Part shown: positions 52,030 through 61,027 of the stretch, piece by piece
How positions within the stretch are numbered: the stretch's first letter is position 1
Layout of the letters: each line of letters begins with the position of its first letter
Assembly (NCBI RefSeq): GCF_004761875.1
Contig: NZ_SJEY01000007.1
Location: 124,001-188,000, forward strand
From: Roseovarius aestuariivivens
GTDB lineage: Bacteria; Pseudomonadota; Alphaproteobacteria; Rhodobacterales; Rhodobacteraceae
DNA length: 64,000 nucleotides
Reading direction: 5' to 3'
Notes under the pieces: generated by a model
The model's input: only the letters and a program-made list of their open reading frames with translations
Database searches by the model: none
What the model was told of the DNA's origin: nothing
Made by a program: the position numbers and the translations under genes

Positions 52030-53111
52030 ACGGAGCGCTCCTGCACACCAGGCGGCACAAGGACGAACTTGCCCGCCTGCGCCTTGGACTGAAACTCGGC
52101 CTGCGCGCGGGCGATCTCGCGCAACGGGTAAGTCGCGGCGATGGTCGGCCGCACCCGACCCTCACGAACCATGTCGACGAGACCGGCAAACACCTCCGGT
52201 GGCTGGTAGGTGCAACCGTGGATCGTGATATCGCGCAGGTAAATGCGGCGCAGATCGGCCTCGACGATCGGCCCGCCGATGGCGCCCGCGACGGCATAGT
52301 GCCCGCCCGGGCGCAGGGCATCGATCAGATTGGGCCAGCGGGGTCCACCGACGAGGTCGATCAAGGCGTGGAAGTGATCCTCGGGCAAAGCCTCGTCGCG
52401 GTCGTACATGCGGACCGCCCCGGCCTCGAGGACCTTGGCGTGCTTGCCCGCAGACCCCACGCCGCTTGCGCGTGCCCCCATCTGCGCGGCCAGCTCCACC
52501 GCCGCAAGCCCGACGCCGCCGGTCGCGCCGGTGATCAGAACGTCTTGACCCTCCGCCACGCCGGCCCTGTGCAACAGCCCCGCCGCCGTGCCATAGGCGC
52601 AGGGGATCGCTGCCAGTTCCACATGTGAGAGCGGCGCGTCGGTGACGTCATGCAGATCGGCCTCGCGCACCAAGCAGTATTCAGCGAAGGCGCCGTTGAA
52701 CTCCGAGCCGAGCGCCTCGAACCCCACGGGATTGTCCGTGGTCGGGCGCGGTTGATTGATCGGGCAGATCACCCGCGCGCCCAGAGGCAGCGCACCGGCG
52801 CCCGGACCGAAGGCCAGAACCTCTCCACACAGATCGCCGCCCTGGATGAGCGGGAAGTCAAGCGAGCCAGACCAGCCACCCGCCTCGACGCCCTCCTGTG
52901 TTTCCCCGGTGGCGCCGGTCACGTTGCGCGAATACCAGCCCTCGCGCGTGTTGATATCGGTGTTGTTCACTCCCGCCGCCAGCACACGCACCAGCACCTC
53001 GCCTTGGCCCGGCGTGGGCACAGGAATGTCCTCGCGCCATTCCAGCTTGTCAGGGCCGCCATGGCCGGTGAGGTAGACACCGCACATCGTTTGAGGAAGA
53101 TCAGTCATCAT
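52026..53111 (-). CDS. Zinc-type medium-chain dehydrogenase/quinone oxidoreductase
   Basis: 361 residues. VAGVNNTDINTREGWY and GDLCGEVLAFGPG are followed by the Rossmann ITGATGGVGLAAVELA motif. It looks like an NADPH-dependent reductase of the MDR superfamily without clear structural zinc cysteines. The start at 53111 is coupled to the LysE-type gene by overlap. Its role in the methyl-amine unit is unknown. Confidence 0.88.
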   Translation of the reverse strand: MMTDLPQTMCGVYLTGHGGPDKLEWREDIPVPTPGQGEVLVRVLAAGVNNTDINTREGWYSRNVTGATGETQEGVEAGGWSGSLDFPLIQGGDLCGEVLAFGPGAGALPLGARVICPINQPRPTTDNPVGFEALGSEFNGAFAEYCLVREADLHDVTDAPLSHVELAAIPCAYGTAAGLLHRAGVAEGQDVLITGATGGVGLAAVELAAQMGARASGVGSAGKHAKVLEAGAVRMYDRDEALPEDHFHALIDLVGGPRWPNLIDALRPGGHYAVAGAIGGPIVEADLRRIYLRDITIHGCTYQPPEVFAGLVDMVREGRVRPTIAATYPLREIARAQAEFQSKAQAGKFVLVPPGVQERSV

Positions 53112-53734
53112 TTCCGTCCCTCCATCCCGAGATCCTTGAGAGCCAAGAGTCCGGCGGCTCCTATCATCAATGTCCCGGAGATGCGATGGATCCATGGGCC
53201 CGACACCGCGCGGACCCGCCCCAAGGTGCGCTGCGCCGCCCATCCCCAGGCCATCAGGATAATCCCGTCCACGACGAGATAGGTGACGCCAAGGATCAGA
53301 AGCTGCGGCAAAACCGCTTGGCCCGGGTCGATGAACTGCGGGAAGAGGGCTGCGAAGAAGACAACGGCATAGGGATTGGCCGACGAGGTCAGAAACCCCT
53401 GCCGAAAAAGTCGCCCAGGGGCCGCCGCATCCGGCCGGTTGGATGAAGCCTGAGACAGCAGGAGTTTTCCGCCGATCCATACCAGGTAGGCCACGCCCAG
53501 CCACTTGATAAGCCACAGCGCTTCGGAATTGGCCGCGATCACCGCTGTCAGACCGAAGGCGGCCAGCGTCATCTGTATTGCGTTTGCGCTCAGATCGCCC
53601 ATGATCGTGGCGCAGCTTTTGCGCAGCCCGTGACGAAGGCTATTGGATATGATCAGAAGCTGGCTCGTGTCCGGCGGCGTGGCAAAGAACGCCACCAGAA
53701 CGCCGAGATAGATCACGTAGGTGTCCAGCGTCAT
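53108..53734 (-). CDS. LysE family amino-acid exporter (copy 1)
   Basis: 208 residues with six predicted helices. The N-terminal IYLGVLVAFFATPPDTSQLLIISNSLRHG is the LysE/RhtB signature. It probably exports an amino acid or related compound; overlap of four bases with the demethylase gene upstream and with the dehydrogenase gene downstream places it in one operon. A second LysE-type gene lies at 56.6 kb. Confidence 0.88.
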   Translation of the reverse strand: MTLDTYVIYLGVLVAFFATPPDTSQLLIISNSLRHGLRKSCATIMGDLSANAIQMTLAAFGLTAVIAANSEALWLIKWLGVAYLVWIGGKLLLSQASSNRPDAAAPGRLFRQGFLTSSANPYAVVFFAALFPQFIDPGQAVLPQLLILGVTYLVVDGIILMAWGWAAQRTLGRVRAVSGPWIHRISGTLMIGAAGLLALKDLGMEGRK

Positions 53735-56175
53735 GCCATCAGCCGTTCATTCGCTGGGTCCCAGAGCGGCGCATCGGCCTGCACCGTCGCACGGCACCGT
53801 TCGCCATAGATCTCGACTTCAAGCTCGGTTCCGGCATCCGCCAGATCGGCGCGCACCATGCCAAGCGCCACGGAGGCCCCCACGCGATACCCCCAAGCGC
53901 CCGAGGTGGTCTCGCCCACGATCTGCCCGTCATGCCAGAGGGTAGACATATAAGGCGCGTCGGCCTCTTTCGCCTCGACAATGAGCGGCACGAAGGCCTT
54001 TGCGCGGCCCCGCTGTTTTTCGGCCAGAAGCGCCGCCTTGCCGGGGAAATCCTGCGGTTTGTCGAACTTGATGAAGCGCTCCAGCCCGGCCTCGAGCAGC
54101 GAGTAATCGGTGGACAGATCGCCCTTCCACGCGCGATATCCCTTCTCGATCCTGAGCGAATTGAGCGCGTACATCCCGAAAGGTTTCGCGCCCGCCGCCA
54201 GCACCGCGTCATAGATCGCAGGCATCGCGGCGTTCTCGGCATGGATCTCCCATCCGAGTTCTCCGGTAAAACTCACGCGGATGAGGAACGCCTTTTGCCC
54301 TGCCACAGTGCAGTGCTGATGGGAAAGCCAGGGCGCGTTGAGATCGGCGTCGGTAAGACCAGACAGAACCTCGCGCGATTTAGGTCCCGCCAGAAGCAGC
54401 GCGTCGCGCTCGTCGGTGGTTTCACGCACCTCCACCCCCTCGGGCACCGCATTGCGCACCAGCTCTCCGTCATGCCACTGCGCCGTGGCCGCCGTGATGA
54501 GCACGAAGGAGTTTTCCTCAAGCCGGATGCAGGAGAACTCGGTCAGAACGCGGCCACGTGTGTCGGCCACATAGACCAGGTTCATCCGTCCCACCTTTGG
54601 CAGACCGCCGGTCACGAAGCCGCGCAGCCATTCATCGGCCCCCGGCCCCGACACCCAAAGCCGTGTGAACCCCGGCAAATCGAGCACGCCGCAGGCGTCG
54701 CGCACCGCCTCGCATTCCTCGCGGATCCGGGCCTCCCACGGGCCGGCGCGGTTCCAGGTTTGCGTGGCTTCCTCGGACGTGTCGTCACCCGGCTGCGCGA
54801 ACCAGTTGGCGCGCTCCCAGCCGTTATAGGCGCCCATCACGCCGCCCAGTTCCTTGACCTTGTCATGCACCGGCGACAGCTTCTTGTCTCTGCCCGCGGG
54901 CCATTCGTGCCACGGGAAATGCATGGCGTATTCGTGGCCATAGACCTCCATCCCCTTGGCGATGCAGTAGTCATTGTCGGTGTAGCCGGTGTAACGGCGC
55001 GGGTCGGTCGCCCACATGTCCCATTCCGGCGCGCCTTCGGTGATGTATTCCGCCAGCACCTTGCCCGCGCCGCCGCCCTGCGCGATCCCGAAGGTGAAAA
55101 CACAGGCCTCGAAGGCGTTCTTCACGCCCGGCATCGGGCCAAGCAGAGGCAGGCCGTCGGGGGCATAGGGGATCGGACCGTTGATGATCTTGCTGATGCC
55201 GGACGTGCCCAGAAGCGGCACGCGTGCCATCGCATCCGTCACGATCTCCTCGATCCGGTCGATATCCTCCTGCCAGAGCTGAAAGGAAAAATCATCGGGC
55301 ATCGGGTCAGACGGGTCCACCCAATGCGCCTTGCAGCGCGGCTCGTAGGGGCCAAGGTTGAAGCCGTGCTTTTCCTGCCTGAGGTAGTAGGAGACATCGA
55401 CGTCGCGCAGAAGCGGCAGCTTGTGGCCCTGCTCCTTGGACCACGCCTCGATCTCGGGGATCTCCTCGGACAGAAGATATTGATGCGCCATCACCATCAT
55501 CGGCACAGTGCGCCCGCCGAACGGCTTGAACCACTCGCCCACGCGCTGCGCATAGTAGCCTGCCGCATTCACCACGATCTCGCAGCGAATATCCCCCTTG
55601 TCGGTCTTGACGATCCACTCGTCGCCCTGCCGGTCGATGCCCGTCGCGGGGCAGAAGCGCAGAATCTTCGCCCCCATATCCCGCGCGCCCTTGGCCAGCG
55701 CCTGGGTCAACTGCGACGGGTCGATATCCCCGTCGTTCGGGTCATAGAGCGCGCCTTTCAGGTCATGCGTCTCGATAAAGGGATAGCGCGCCTTGATCTC
55801 GTCGACGCCGAGGATGTCCAGATCCATCCCCTGATAGCGCCCCATGCCCTTGGCGCGCTCGAATTCCTGCATTCGCTCTTTGGAATGCGCCAACCGGATC
55901 GACCCGGTCTGGTGATAGTTCATCGGGTAATCGACCTCATCGCCCAAGCGCGCGTAAAGCTCGGTCGAATAGCGCTGCATATTCATCACCGACCAGCTGG
56001 TCGAAAAGGTGGGCACGTTGCCCGCCGCGTGCCACGTGCTGCCCGCCGTCAGCTCGTTTTTCTCCAACAGCACGCAGTCGGTCCAGCCTGCTTTCGCCAG
56101 ATGGTAGAGGCAAGAGGCCCCCACGGCCCCGCCCCCGATGATCACGACCCGCGCCGTGCTTGGAAATTCCGCCAT
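53731..56175 (-). CDS. FAD-dependent demethylase with GcvT domain, second copy
   Basis: 814 residues, same architecture as the other copy: VVIIGGGAVGASCLYHL near the start, FAD-attachment LTAGSTWHAAG, and C-terminal GcvT domain (FTGELGWEIHAENAAMPAIYD). Sequence has diverged throughout, so the two probably act on different N-methyl substrates. It is coupled to the downstream LysE-like exporter and follows the GFA-family gene by 12 bases. Confidence 0.92.
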   Translation of the reverse strand: MAEFPSTARVVIIGGGAVGASCLYHLAKAGWTDCVLLEKNELTAGSTWHAAGNVPTFSTSWSVMNMQRYSTELYARLGDEVDYPMNYHQTGSIRLAHSKERMQEFERAKGMGRYQGMDLDILGVDEIKARYPFIETHDLKGALYDPNDGDIDPSQLTQALAKGARDMGAKILRFCPATGIDRQGDEWIVKTDKGDIRCEIVVNAAGYYAQRVGEWFKPFGGRTVPMMVMAHQYLLSEEIPEIEAWSKEQGHKLPLLRDVDVSYYLRQEKHGFNLGPYEPRCKAHWVDPSDPMPDDFSFQLWQEDIDRIEEIVTDAMARVPLLGTSGISKIINGPIPYAPDGLPLLGPMPGVKNAFEACVFTFGIAQGGGAGKVLAEYITEGAPEWDMWATDPRRYTGYTDNDYCIAKGMEVYGHEYAMHFPWHEWPAGRDKKLSPVHDKVKELGGVMGAYNGWERANWFAQPGDDTSEEATQTWNRAGPWEARIREECEAVRDACGVLDLPGFTRLWVSGPGADEWLRGFVTGGLPKVGRMNLVYVADTRGRVLTEFSCIRLEENSFVLITAATAQWHDGELVRNAVPEGVEVRETTDERDALLLAGPKSREVLSGLTDADLNAPWLSHQHCTVAGQKAFLIRVSFTGELGWEIHAENAAMPAIYDAVLAAGAKPFGMYALNSLRIEKGYRAWKGDLSTDYSLLEAGLERFIKFDKPQDFPGKAALLAEKQRGRAKAFVPLIVEAKEADAPYMSTLWHDGQIVGETTSGAWGYRVGASVALGMVRADLADAGTELEVEIYGERCRATVQADAPLWDPANERLMA

Positions 56176-56187
56176 TCGTCCCTCCCG

Positions 56188-56559
56188 TCAATCCTTTTGC
56201 GGCACGCCATCGGCGATGTCGTAATAGTCGCCCTTGCTGCCGACGAAGATGTGTTTTTCCAGCCTCAGACCCGTCGGCTCTTCCAGTGCGCCAAGGGCAA
56301 AGCTCATCGTGTCCTCGTCATGCGCCGCCCAGAAGAGCGATGACCCGCAGCGCGCGCAAAACCCCCGCTTGGCCTGCGGTGTGGCCTCGAACCACGTGAC
56401 GTCACCTGCAATGCTCAGCGCCTCGCGCGGGACATAGGCCGAGGCCCAGGTATGCCCCGATTGCTTGCGGCACTGACCGCAATGGCAGACGGAAACGCCC
56501 TGCGGCGGGTCATTGACGGTAAAGGTGATATCGCCGCAAAGGCAGGATCCGCGATGCAT
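56188..56559 (-). CDS. GFA (glutathione-dependent formaldehyde-activating) family protein
   Basis: 123 residues. The Cys-rich zinc site GSCLCGDITFTV, then CHCGQCRKQSG, then FCARCGSSLFW matches the CENP-V/GFA fold. Such proteins are proposed to react with formaldehyde and glutathione or other small carbonyls, which suits neighbours that release formaldehyde-level carbon. Confidence 0.92.
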   Translation of the reverse strand: MHRGSCLCGDITFTVNDPPQGVSVCHCGQCRKQSGHTWASAYVPREALSIAGDVTWFEATPQAKRGFCARCGSSLFWAAHDEDTMSFALGALEEPTGLRLEKHIFVGSKGDYYDIADGVPQKD

Positions 56560-56562
56560 GTC

Positions 56563-57183
56563 TCAAGTCCTCTGCGGCACGGACGCGCTGCCAAGGGCGA
56601 CGCCGTAGATGACGAAACAGACCGAAAGCGTGCGACGCAGCCAGACATTGAAGACGGCGCCAAGCGCCGCCCGGCCCAACCCCGCACCAAGCGCGGTGTA
56701 GCCGGTGTAGCTTAGCGCGGTAATTGTCAGCGCCGTGGGCACGATCACACCCATTTGGCTCCAGATCGGTACGCCGGGCTGCACGAACTGGCTGAAAGCG
56801 GCGAGATATCCCGCAACGCTCTTGGGGTTGATCGTGGCGATGGCGAAGGCGCGCCAGTAGACGCTTTTGCCGTCGGGCGGACTCAGCTTCACCTGGCGTC
56901 GCGCCATGATCCAGCCACGGACACCCAGCCAGATCAGGAACCCGGCGCCGATGATCTTCGCCACCTGGAATGCCACCGGCGAAGCCGCGATCAGCGCGGT
57001 CACCCCCGCCGCCGAAAGCATCAGAAACAGCAGTGCCTGCGTCAGGATCGCGGCAACACCCCAAAGGCTGCGCGAGAACCCCAGCGTCATGCCGTTTGTG
57101 ATGCAGTTCACGGCGTTGGGCCCCGGCGTGGTGACGAAAACCACCCAGAACAGCGCAAATATCGTCCAGCTTTCGAAACTCAT
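56563..57183 (-). CDS. LysE family amino-acid exporter (copy 2)
   Basis: 206 residues. The FWVVFVTTPGPNAVNCITNGMTLGFSRSLWG segment is the LysE/RhtB signature; five or six helices follow. Located directly after the regulator gene and before the GFA gene. Two exporters in one operon suggests substrate or product export is part of the pathway. Confidence 0.9.
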   Translation of the reverse strand: MSFESWTIFALFWVVFVTTPGPNAVNCITNGMTLGFSRSLWGVAAILTQALLFLMLSAAGVTALIAASPVAFQVAKIIGAGFLIWLGVRGWIMARRQVKLSPPDGKSVYWRAFAIATINPKSVAGYLAAFSQFVQPGVPIWSQMGVIVPTALTITALSYTGYTALGAGLGRAALGAVFNVWLRRTLSVCFVIYGVALGSASVPQRT

Positions 57184-57190
57184 CGCGACC

Positions 57191-57763
57191 TCAATAAACC
57201 GGAGGCGCGATCACCCAGATCGCGGTCGCGGGGCTGTCATAGGGGTTGATCCACTCGAAAGGCTCGCCCCTGATGCGGAAACTGTCGCCGGGCGACAGGG
57301 TGTATCTTTGGTCGTCGATCACGAGATCGAGCTTGCCGGAAATGAGATAGCCCACCTCCTGGGTGGGCCGCGTTACCACTTCGCCGATCCGGCTGCGGGG
57401 CGCGAATGTGGAATGCACCATCTCGAAATCGTCCGTCAGGTCAGGCGACAGCAATTCCTCGACCAGTCCCGCCTCACCGGATCCGATCCTGCGCCGCGCC
57501 GCGCGGCGCACTACGCGCCCGGCCTCCGCTGCGGGTCCGGGCGATTGCCCGAATAGAAGCGAAACGGAAACGCCGAGCGCCGCAGCCATGTGGCGCAGAT
57601 CGGTGATCGACGGCTCCGACTTGTCACGCTCCACCTGACTCAGCCAGCCGACGGACCGCCCGAGCGTCGAAGCCAGATCACTGAGCGTCAGGCCCCGCGC
57701 TTTGCGCAGCGCGCGCAAATCCGCGCCAAGCGATCCGGTGGTGGTAAAGGTGGCCTGCTCCAT
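57191..57763 (-). CDS. XRE-type regulator with C-terminal cupin
   Basis: 190 residues. N-terminal helix-turn-helix (LRALRKARGLTLSDLASTLGRSVGWLSQVERDKSEPSITDL) and a C-terminal cupin (EVGYLISGKLDLVIDDQRYTLSPGDSFRIRG). It is the first gene of the minus-strand cluster ending near 48.5 kb, so likely regulates that cluster. Two matching palindromes upstream (57779-57803 and 57818-57842) are plausible binding sites. The ligand is probably a metabolite of the pathway. Confidence 0.92.
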   Translation of the reverse strand: MEQATFTTTGSLGADLRALRKARGLTLSDLASTLGRSVGWLSQVERDKSEPSITDLRHMAAALGVSVSLLFGQSPGPAAEAGRVVRRAARRRIGSGEAGLVEELLSPDLTDDFEMVHSTFAPRSRIGEVVTRPTQEVGYLISGKLDLVIDDQRYTLSPGDSFRIRGEPFEWINPYDSPATAIWVIAPPVY

Positions 57764-57778
57764 GGCGGCTCCGCGTGC

Positions 57779-57842
57779 GTGAAATTACCAGTCGTTTTTT
57801 CACGCTGCGCGCGATCTGTGAAAAAAGCAATCAAAATTTCAC
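57779..57842. promoter_or_regulatory. Double operator upstream of the XRE-cupin gene
   Basis: Two GTGAAA-N13-TTTCAC dyads, at 57779-57803 and 57818-57842, with 14 bases between them. The whole block is symmetrical: GTGAAATT/AATTTCAC outside and TTTTTTCAC/GTGAAAAAA inside share the centre 57810.5, with CGCGCG at that centre. The proximal dyad ends 16 bases before the start codon, so binding would overlap the promoter. Confidence 0.72.
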
Positions 57843-57883
57843 CGACCCGCACGAATGAAAGACCGTTACTTCTGACAAAGATT

Positions 57884-58339
57884 TCAGAGCCGTCCGAAGA
57901 CGTCGCCCAGAATCCGCGCCAGCCCCTCGGCATCCGCCGCATCGAACGCGGCCGGCTGATCGCTGTCGATATCAAGCACCGCGATGATGTCGCCCGACCC
58001 GTTGCGCACAGGCAGAACGATCTCCGACCGTGTGGAACTCGCGCAGGCGATATGGCCCGGAAACGCATCCACGTCGTCGACGCGTTGCACGTCGCCCGTG
58101 CGCGCCGCCGCGCCGCAGACCCCGCGGGAAAACGGAATGACCAGACAGCCGTGGCCGCCCTGATAGGGGCCGATTTTCAAAAGCTCCGGTGCGACAACCC
58201 GATAGAACCCGGTCCAATCGAACCGCTCGTCGGCATGATGCAGCTCGCAGACGACCGTCGCCATCAGCGCCACGTCGTCCGTCTCGCCCTCGGTCAAAGA
58301 CGCGATGATCTTTCCCGTTTCAACATAATCAATCCGCAT
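57884..58339 (-). CDS. Free-methionine-(R)-sulfoxide reductase-like GAF protein
   Basis: 151 residues. The block IPFSRGVCGAAARTG, followed by the HIACASSTRSEIVLPV segment, carries the two reactive cysteines of the fRMsr (MsrC) GAF family, which reduces free methionine sulfoxide. ALMATVVCELHHADERFDWTGFYR is the family's N-terminal signature. It stands alone on the minus strand, upstream of the operator region. Confidence 0.88.
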   Translation of the reverse strand: MRIDYVETGKIIASLTEGETDDVALMATVVCELHHADERFDWTGFYRVVAPELLKIGPYQGGHGCLVIPFSRGVCGAAARTGDVQRVDDVDAFPGHIACASSTRSEIVLPVRNGSGDIIAVLDIDSDQPAAFDAADAEGLARILGDVFGRL

Positions 58340-58452
58340 GTCCTCGCTATGCCATGACGGATGATCCGACGCCAGCGGGTTGCATCCCGCCCGCCAGATA
58401 TGGCAGGGGCGCGGCCCAAATCTATTGTCACGCGTCAGGAAAGGATCCCACC

Positions 58453-58917
58453 ATGCCCCAACTCACGCTGCATCATAACCGATGGAAGGATCTGGGCGCT
58501 TTAGCCGAGATGCTTCAGGACAAAGATGACCTCACGCTTGTGAACCCGCAAGCGAGCCATCCTTTCGACGAAGGAGAATGGCAGCGCAAATGGCTGGGCG
58601 AATTGGACGACGAGTCTTTCTATATCCGCGACGAGGACGGCCGCGATGTCGGCTTTTTCGCTCTGCGCGTGGGCATTGGCCCCGAGGTTCGCCACCTCAC
58701 CTATGTCTATGTCATCCCGGAAATGCGCGGGGGCACCGGCGAGGAACTTGCGCAACTGGCCGAGGACGCCGCGCGTGAGCTTGGTGCGCTATCGATCACG
58801 CTCAAGGTCGAGTTGGACAACGAACCGGCGCTGAACCTCTACCGAAAATCAGGCTACGAAGAGCTTTCGCGCCGTGACGGCATGGCCACGATGCGACGCG
58901 ATCTGGATCAGGACTGA
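58453..58917 (+). CDS. GNAT N-acetyltransferase
   Basis: 154 residues. Acetyl-CoA-binding features are VYVIPEMRGGTGEELAQLAEDAARELG and the later helix with ALNLYRKSGYEELSR. Ribosome site AAAGGA lies 7 bases before the ATG at 58453. Acceptor unknown. It is divergent from the GAF gene and converges on the thiolase gene. Confidence 0.88.
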   Translation: MPQLTLHHNRWKDLGALAEMLQDKDDLTLVNPQASHPFDEGEWQRKWLGELDDESFYIRDEDGRDVGFFALRVGIGPEVRHLTYVYVIPEMRGGTGEELAQLAEDAARELGALSITLKVELDNEPALNLYRKSGYEELSRRDGMATMRRDLDQD

Positions 58918-58935
58918 CCAGCGCCCAGGGCGGGG

Positions 58936-60108
58936 TCAGACCCGCTCGATCGCGATTGCCGTACCCTCGCCGCCACCGATGCAGATCGCGGCCACCCCAC
59001 GTCTGAGGTTCCGCTTTTCCAACGCATTGAGCAGCGTCACCATGATCCGCGCCCCGGACGCTCCAATGGGATGACCCAGCGCGCAGGCCCCGCCATTCAC
59101 GTTCACCTGGTCGCGCGGCAGGCCCATCTCGTGCATGAACGCCATCGGCACCACCGCGAAGGCCTCGTTGACCTCCCAGAGATCCACATCCTCCACGCTC
59201 CATCCAATCCGATTGAGCAATTTCTGCGCCGCAGGCACGGGCGCAGTGGTGAACCACCCCGGCGCCTGCGCGTGGCTTGCATGGCCGAGGATCCGCGCCC
59301 GAAGCTTCAGGCCCTTCGCCTCCGCAGCCTCGCGCGACGCCAACAGCAGCGCCGCCGCGCCATCGCTGATCGAACTGGAATTGGCCGGGGTCACGGTGCC
59401 GTTCTCACGAAACGCCGGTTTCAGGTGCGGGATCTTTTCGGGTCGAGCTTTTCCGGGTTGTTCGTCCTCGCTGATCGTGACCTCTCCCCTGCGGGTCCTG
59501 AGCGTTACGGGCGCGATCTCGCCCTCGAAAGCGCCGCTTGCCTGCGCCGCAAGGGCGCCTTCGAGCGAGCCGATGGCATAGGCGTCTTGCGCCTCGCGGG
59601 TGAATTGATATTTCTCGGCGCAATCCTCGGCGAAGGTGCCCATCAGACGGCCCTTGTCATAGGCATCCTCCAATCCGTCGAGAAACATGTGGTCGATCAC
59701 CTGCCCATGACCCAGACGCGCCCCGCCGCGCATTTTCGGCAGCAGGTATGGCGCCATAGACATGCTCTCCATCCCGCCCGCGATTATCGTATTAGTTTGG
59801 CCGAGCGCGATCTGATCGAAGGCGATCATCGCCGCCTTCATGCCAGAGCCGCACATCTTGTTAAGGGTAGTCGCCGGCACTTCCTCGCCCAGACCGGCGG
59901 CAAACCCTGCCTGGCGCGCGGGCGCCTGTCCCTGGCCGGCGGGCAAGACGCAGCCCATCAGGACCTCATCCACGGTCTCTGCGCCCGCTGCGCCAAGTGC
60001 CGCCCGGATGGCAGCGCCCCCCAAAACCGGGGCCGCAACGCCGTCGAAATCTCCCTGAAATCCGCCCATGGGCGTCCGCGCGGCCCCGGTGATGACAACG
60101 TCCTTCAT
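58936..60108 (-). CDS. Acetyl-CoA C-acyltransferase (thiolase)
   Basis: 390 residues. The acylation cysteine is in NKMCGSGMKA, the histidine region in GGACALGHPIGASG, and the second cysteine in ICIGGGEGTA. It could act in PHB synthesis (acetoacetyl-CoA) or beta-oxidation; with no phaB or fatty-acid gene beside it, no choice is made. Confidence 0.94.
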   Translation of the reverse strand: MKDVVITGAARTPMGGFQGDFDGVAAPVLGGAAIRAALGAAGAETVDEVLMGCVLPAGQGQAPARQAGFAAGLGEEVPATTLNKMCGSGMKAAMIAFDQIALGQTNTIIAGGMESMSMAPYLLPKMRGGARLGHGQVIDHMFLDGLEDAYDKGRLMGTFAEDCAEKYQFTREAQDAYAIGSLEGALAAQASGAFEGEIAPVTLRTRRGEVTISEDEQPGKARPEKIPHLKPAFRENGTVTPANSSSISDGAAALLLASREAAEAKGLKLRARILGHASHAQAPGWFTTAPVPAAQKLLNRIGWSVEDVDLWEVNEAFAVVPMAFMHEMGLPRDQVNVNGGACALGHPIGASGARIMVTLLNALEKRNLRRGVAAICIGGGEGTAIAIERV

Positions 60109-60202
60109 GATCGACCCTCCGATTCATCCGGCTCCTGCATACCGAATGGTAAGGAATGAGGTCTAGCCTCCGCGTGGCGCAATGACGACCGACGGAGACA
60201 TG

Positions 60203-60544
60203 ATGGAACTCAGCAGCACGACGGAAAACGGTATCCAACTGGTAGGGGTGCACGCCAAACGGATCGACGCCGCCTCGGCGGTGCAGTTCAAGGACGCGAT
60301 GCGACAGGAGACGGAAACCGGACCGGCGCATGTGGTTCTGGATCTGTCAAATGTGGACTTTATCGATTCCAGCGGTCTTGGCGCGATCGTCGCCTCGATG
60401 AAGCATCTCGGCGGCGGGCGCCGGATGGATCTTGCCGGTATGACACCGGATGTGGACAAGGTGTTTCGCCTGACCCGGATGGACAAGATCTTTACCATCC
60501 ACGCCTCCGCCTCCAAGGCGCTGACCGCGCGCAAGGCGGGCTGA
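60203..60544 (+). CDS. STAS-domain anti-anti-sigma factor (RsbV-like)
   Basis: 113 residues. The phosphorylatable serine lies in NVDFIDSSGLGAIVAS, the STAS active-site helix. Start 60203 is preferred because GGAG sits 5 bases upstream; 60182 and 60200 are also in frame. It precedes an RsbW-like kinase by 24 bases. Confidence 0.9.
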   Translation: MELSSTTENGIQLVGVHAKRIDAASAVQFKDAMRQETETGPAHVVLDLSNVDFIDSSGLGAIVASMKHLGGGRRMDLAGMTPDVDKVFRLTRMDKIFTIHASASKALTARKAG

Positions 60545-60568
60545 CCGAAGCCCGAAATTGGATAGTCC

Positions 60569-61027
60569 ATGGGTTCGTCGCATCAGTTCACGCTGAGATG
60601 CCGTGCAGAGGCAGACGCCGTGCGCCAAGCGTTGAGCGAATTGCGCAGCGCGCTTTCAAAGCTGGGTCTGTCAGAGGACCGTCTGCCCGGCGTGGAACTG
60701 GCCGTTGCCGAAGCCCTCAACAACATCGTGGAACATGCCTTTCCCGGCGAGAAAACCGGCGACGTGCGGATCGACGCGGCGCTCTCCGGCAAGCACCTCT
60801 GCGTCACGCTGATCGATACCGGACGCCCTTTGCCGAACGGACGCCCCCCTGTGGAAAAGCGCCCCAATCCCGATGTTGAACGGCAGGATCTGCCCGAAGG
60901 CGGATTCGGATGGCACCTGATTCGCGATCTTACGGATCTGATCGCCTACACGCGCGCCGGAGAAGAAAACCGGCTGCAATTGCACTTTGGTCTTCCAGAC
61001 CGGCCTGAAAAACAACAAACGCCCTAG
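60569..61027 (+). CDS. RsbW-like serine kinase/anti-sigma factor
   Basis: 152 residues. GHKL ATPase boxes: N-box VAEALNNIVEHAF, G1 LIDTGRPLP and G2 EGGFGWHLI. With the STAS gene it forms a partner-switch pair; the kinase would phosphorylate the STAS serine and sequester a sigma factor or another target. No SpoIIE-type phosphatase or sigma gene is nearby. Confidence 0.9.
   Translation: MGSSHQFTLRCRAEADAVRQALSELRSALSKLGLSEDRLPGVELAVAEALNNIVEHAFPGEKTGDVRIDAALSGKHLCVTLIDTGRPLPNGRPPVEKRPNPDVERQDLPEGGFGWHLIRDLTDLIAYTRAGEENRLQLHFGLPDRPEKQQTP

Noticed and set aside
53932-56343. Very long open frame (about 800 codons) opposite the second demethylase gene
   Set aside because: Shadow of a high-GC gene: the minus strand has a full conserved FAD/GcvT protein, while this frame gives a His/Arg/Ala-rich product without any motif.
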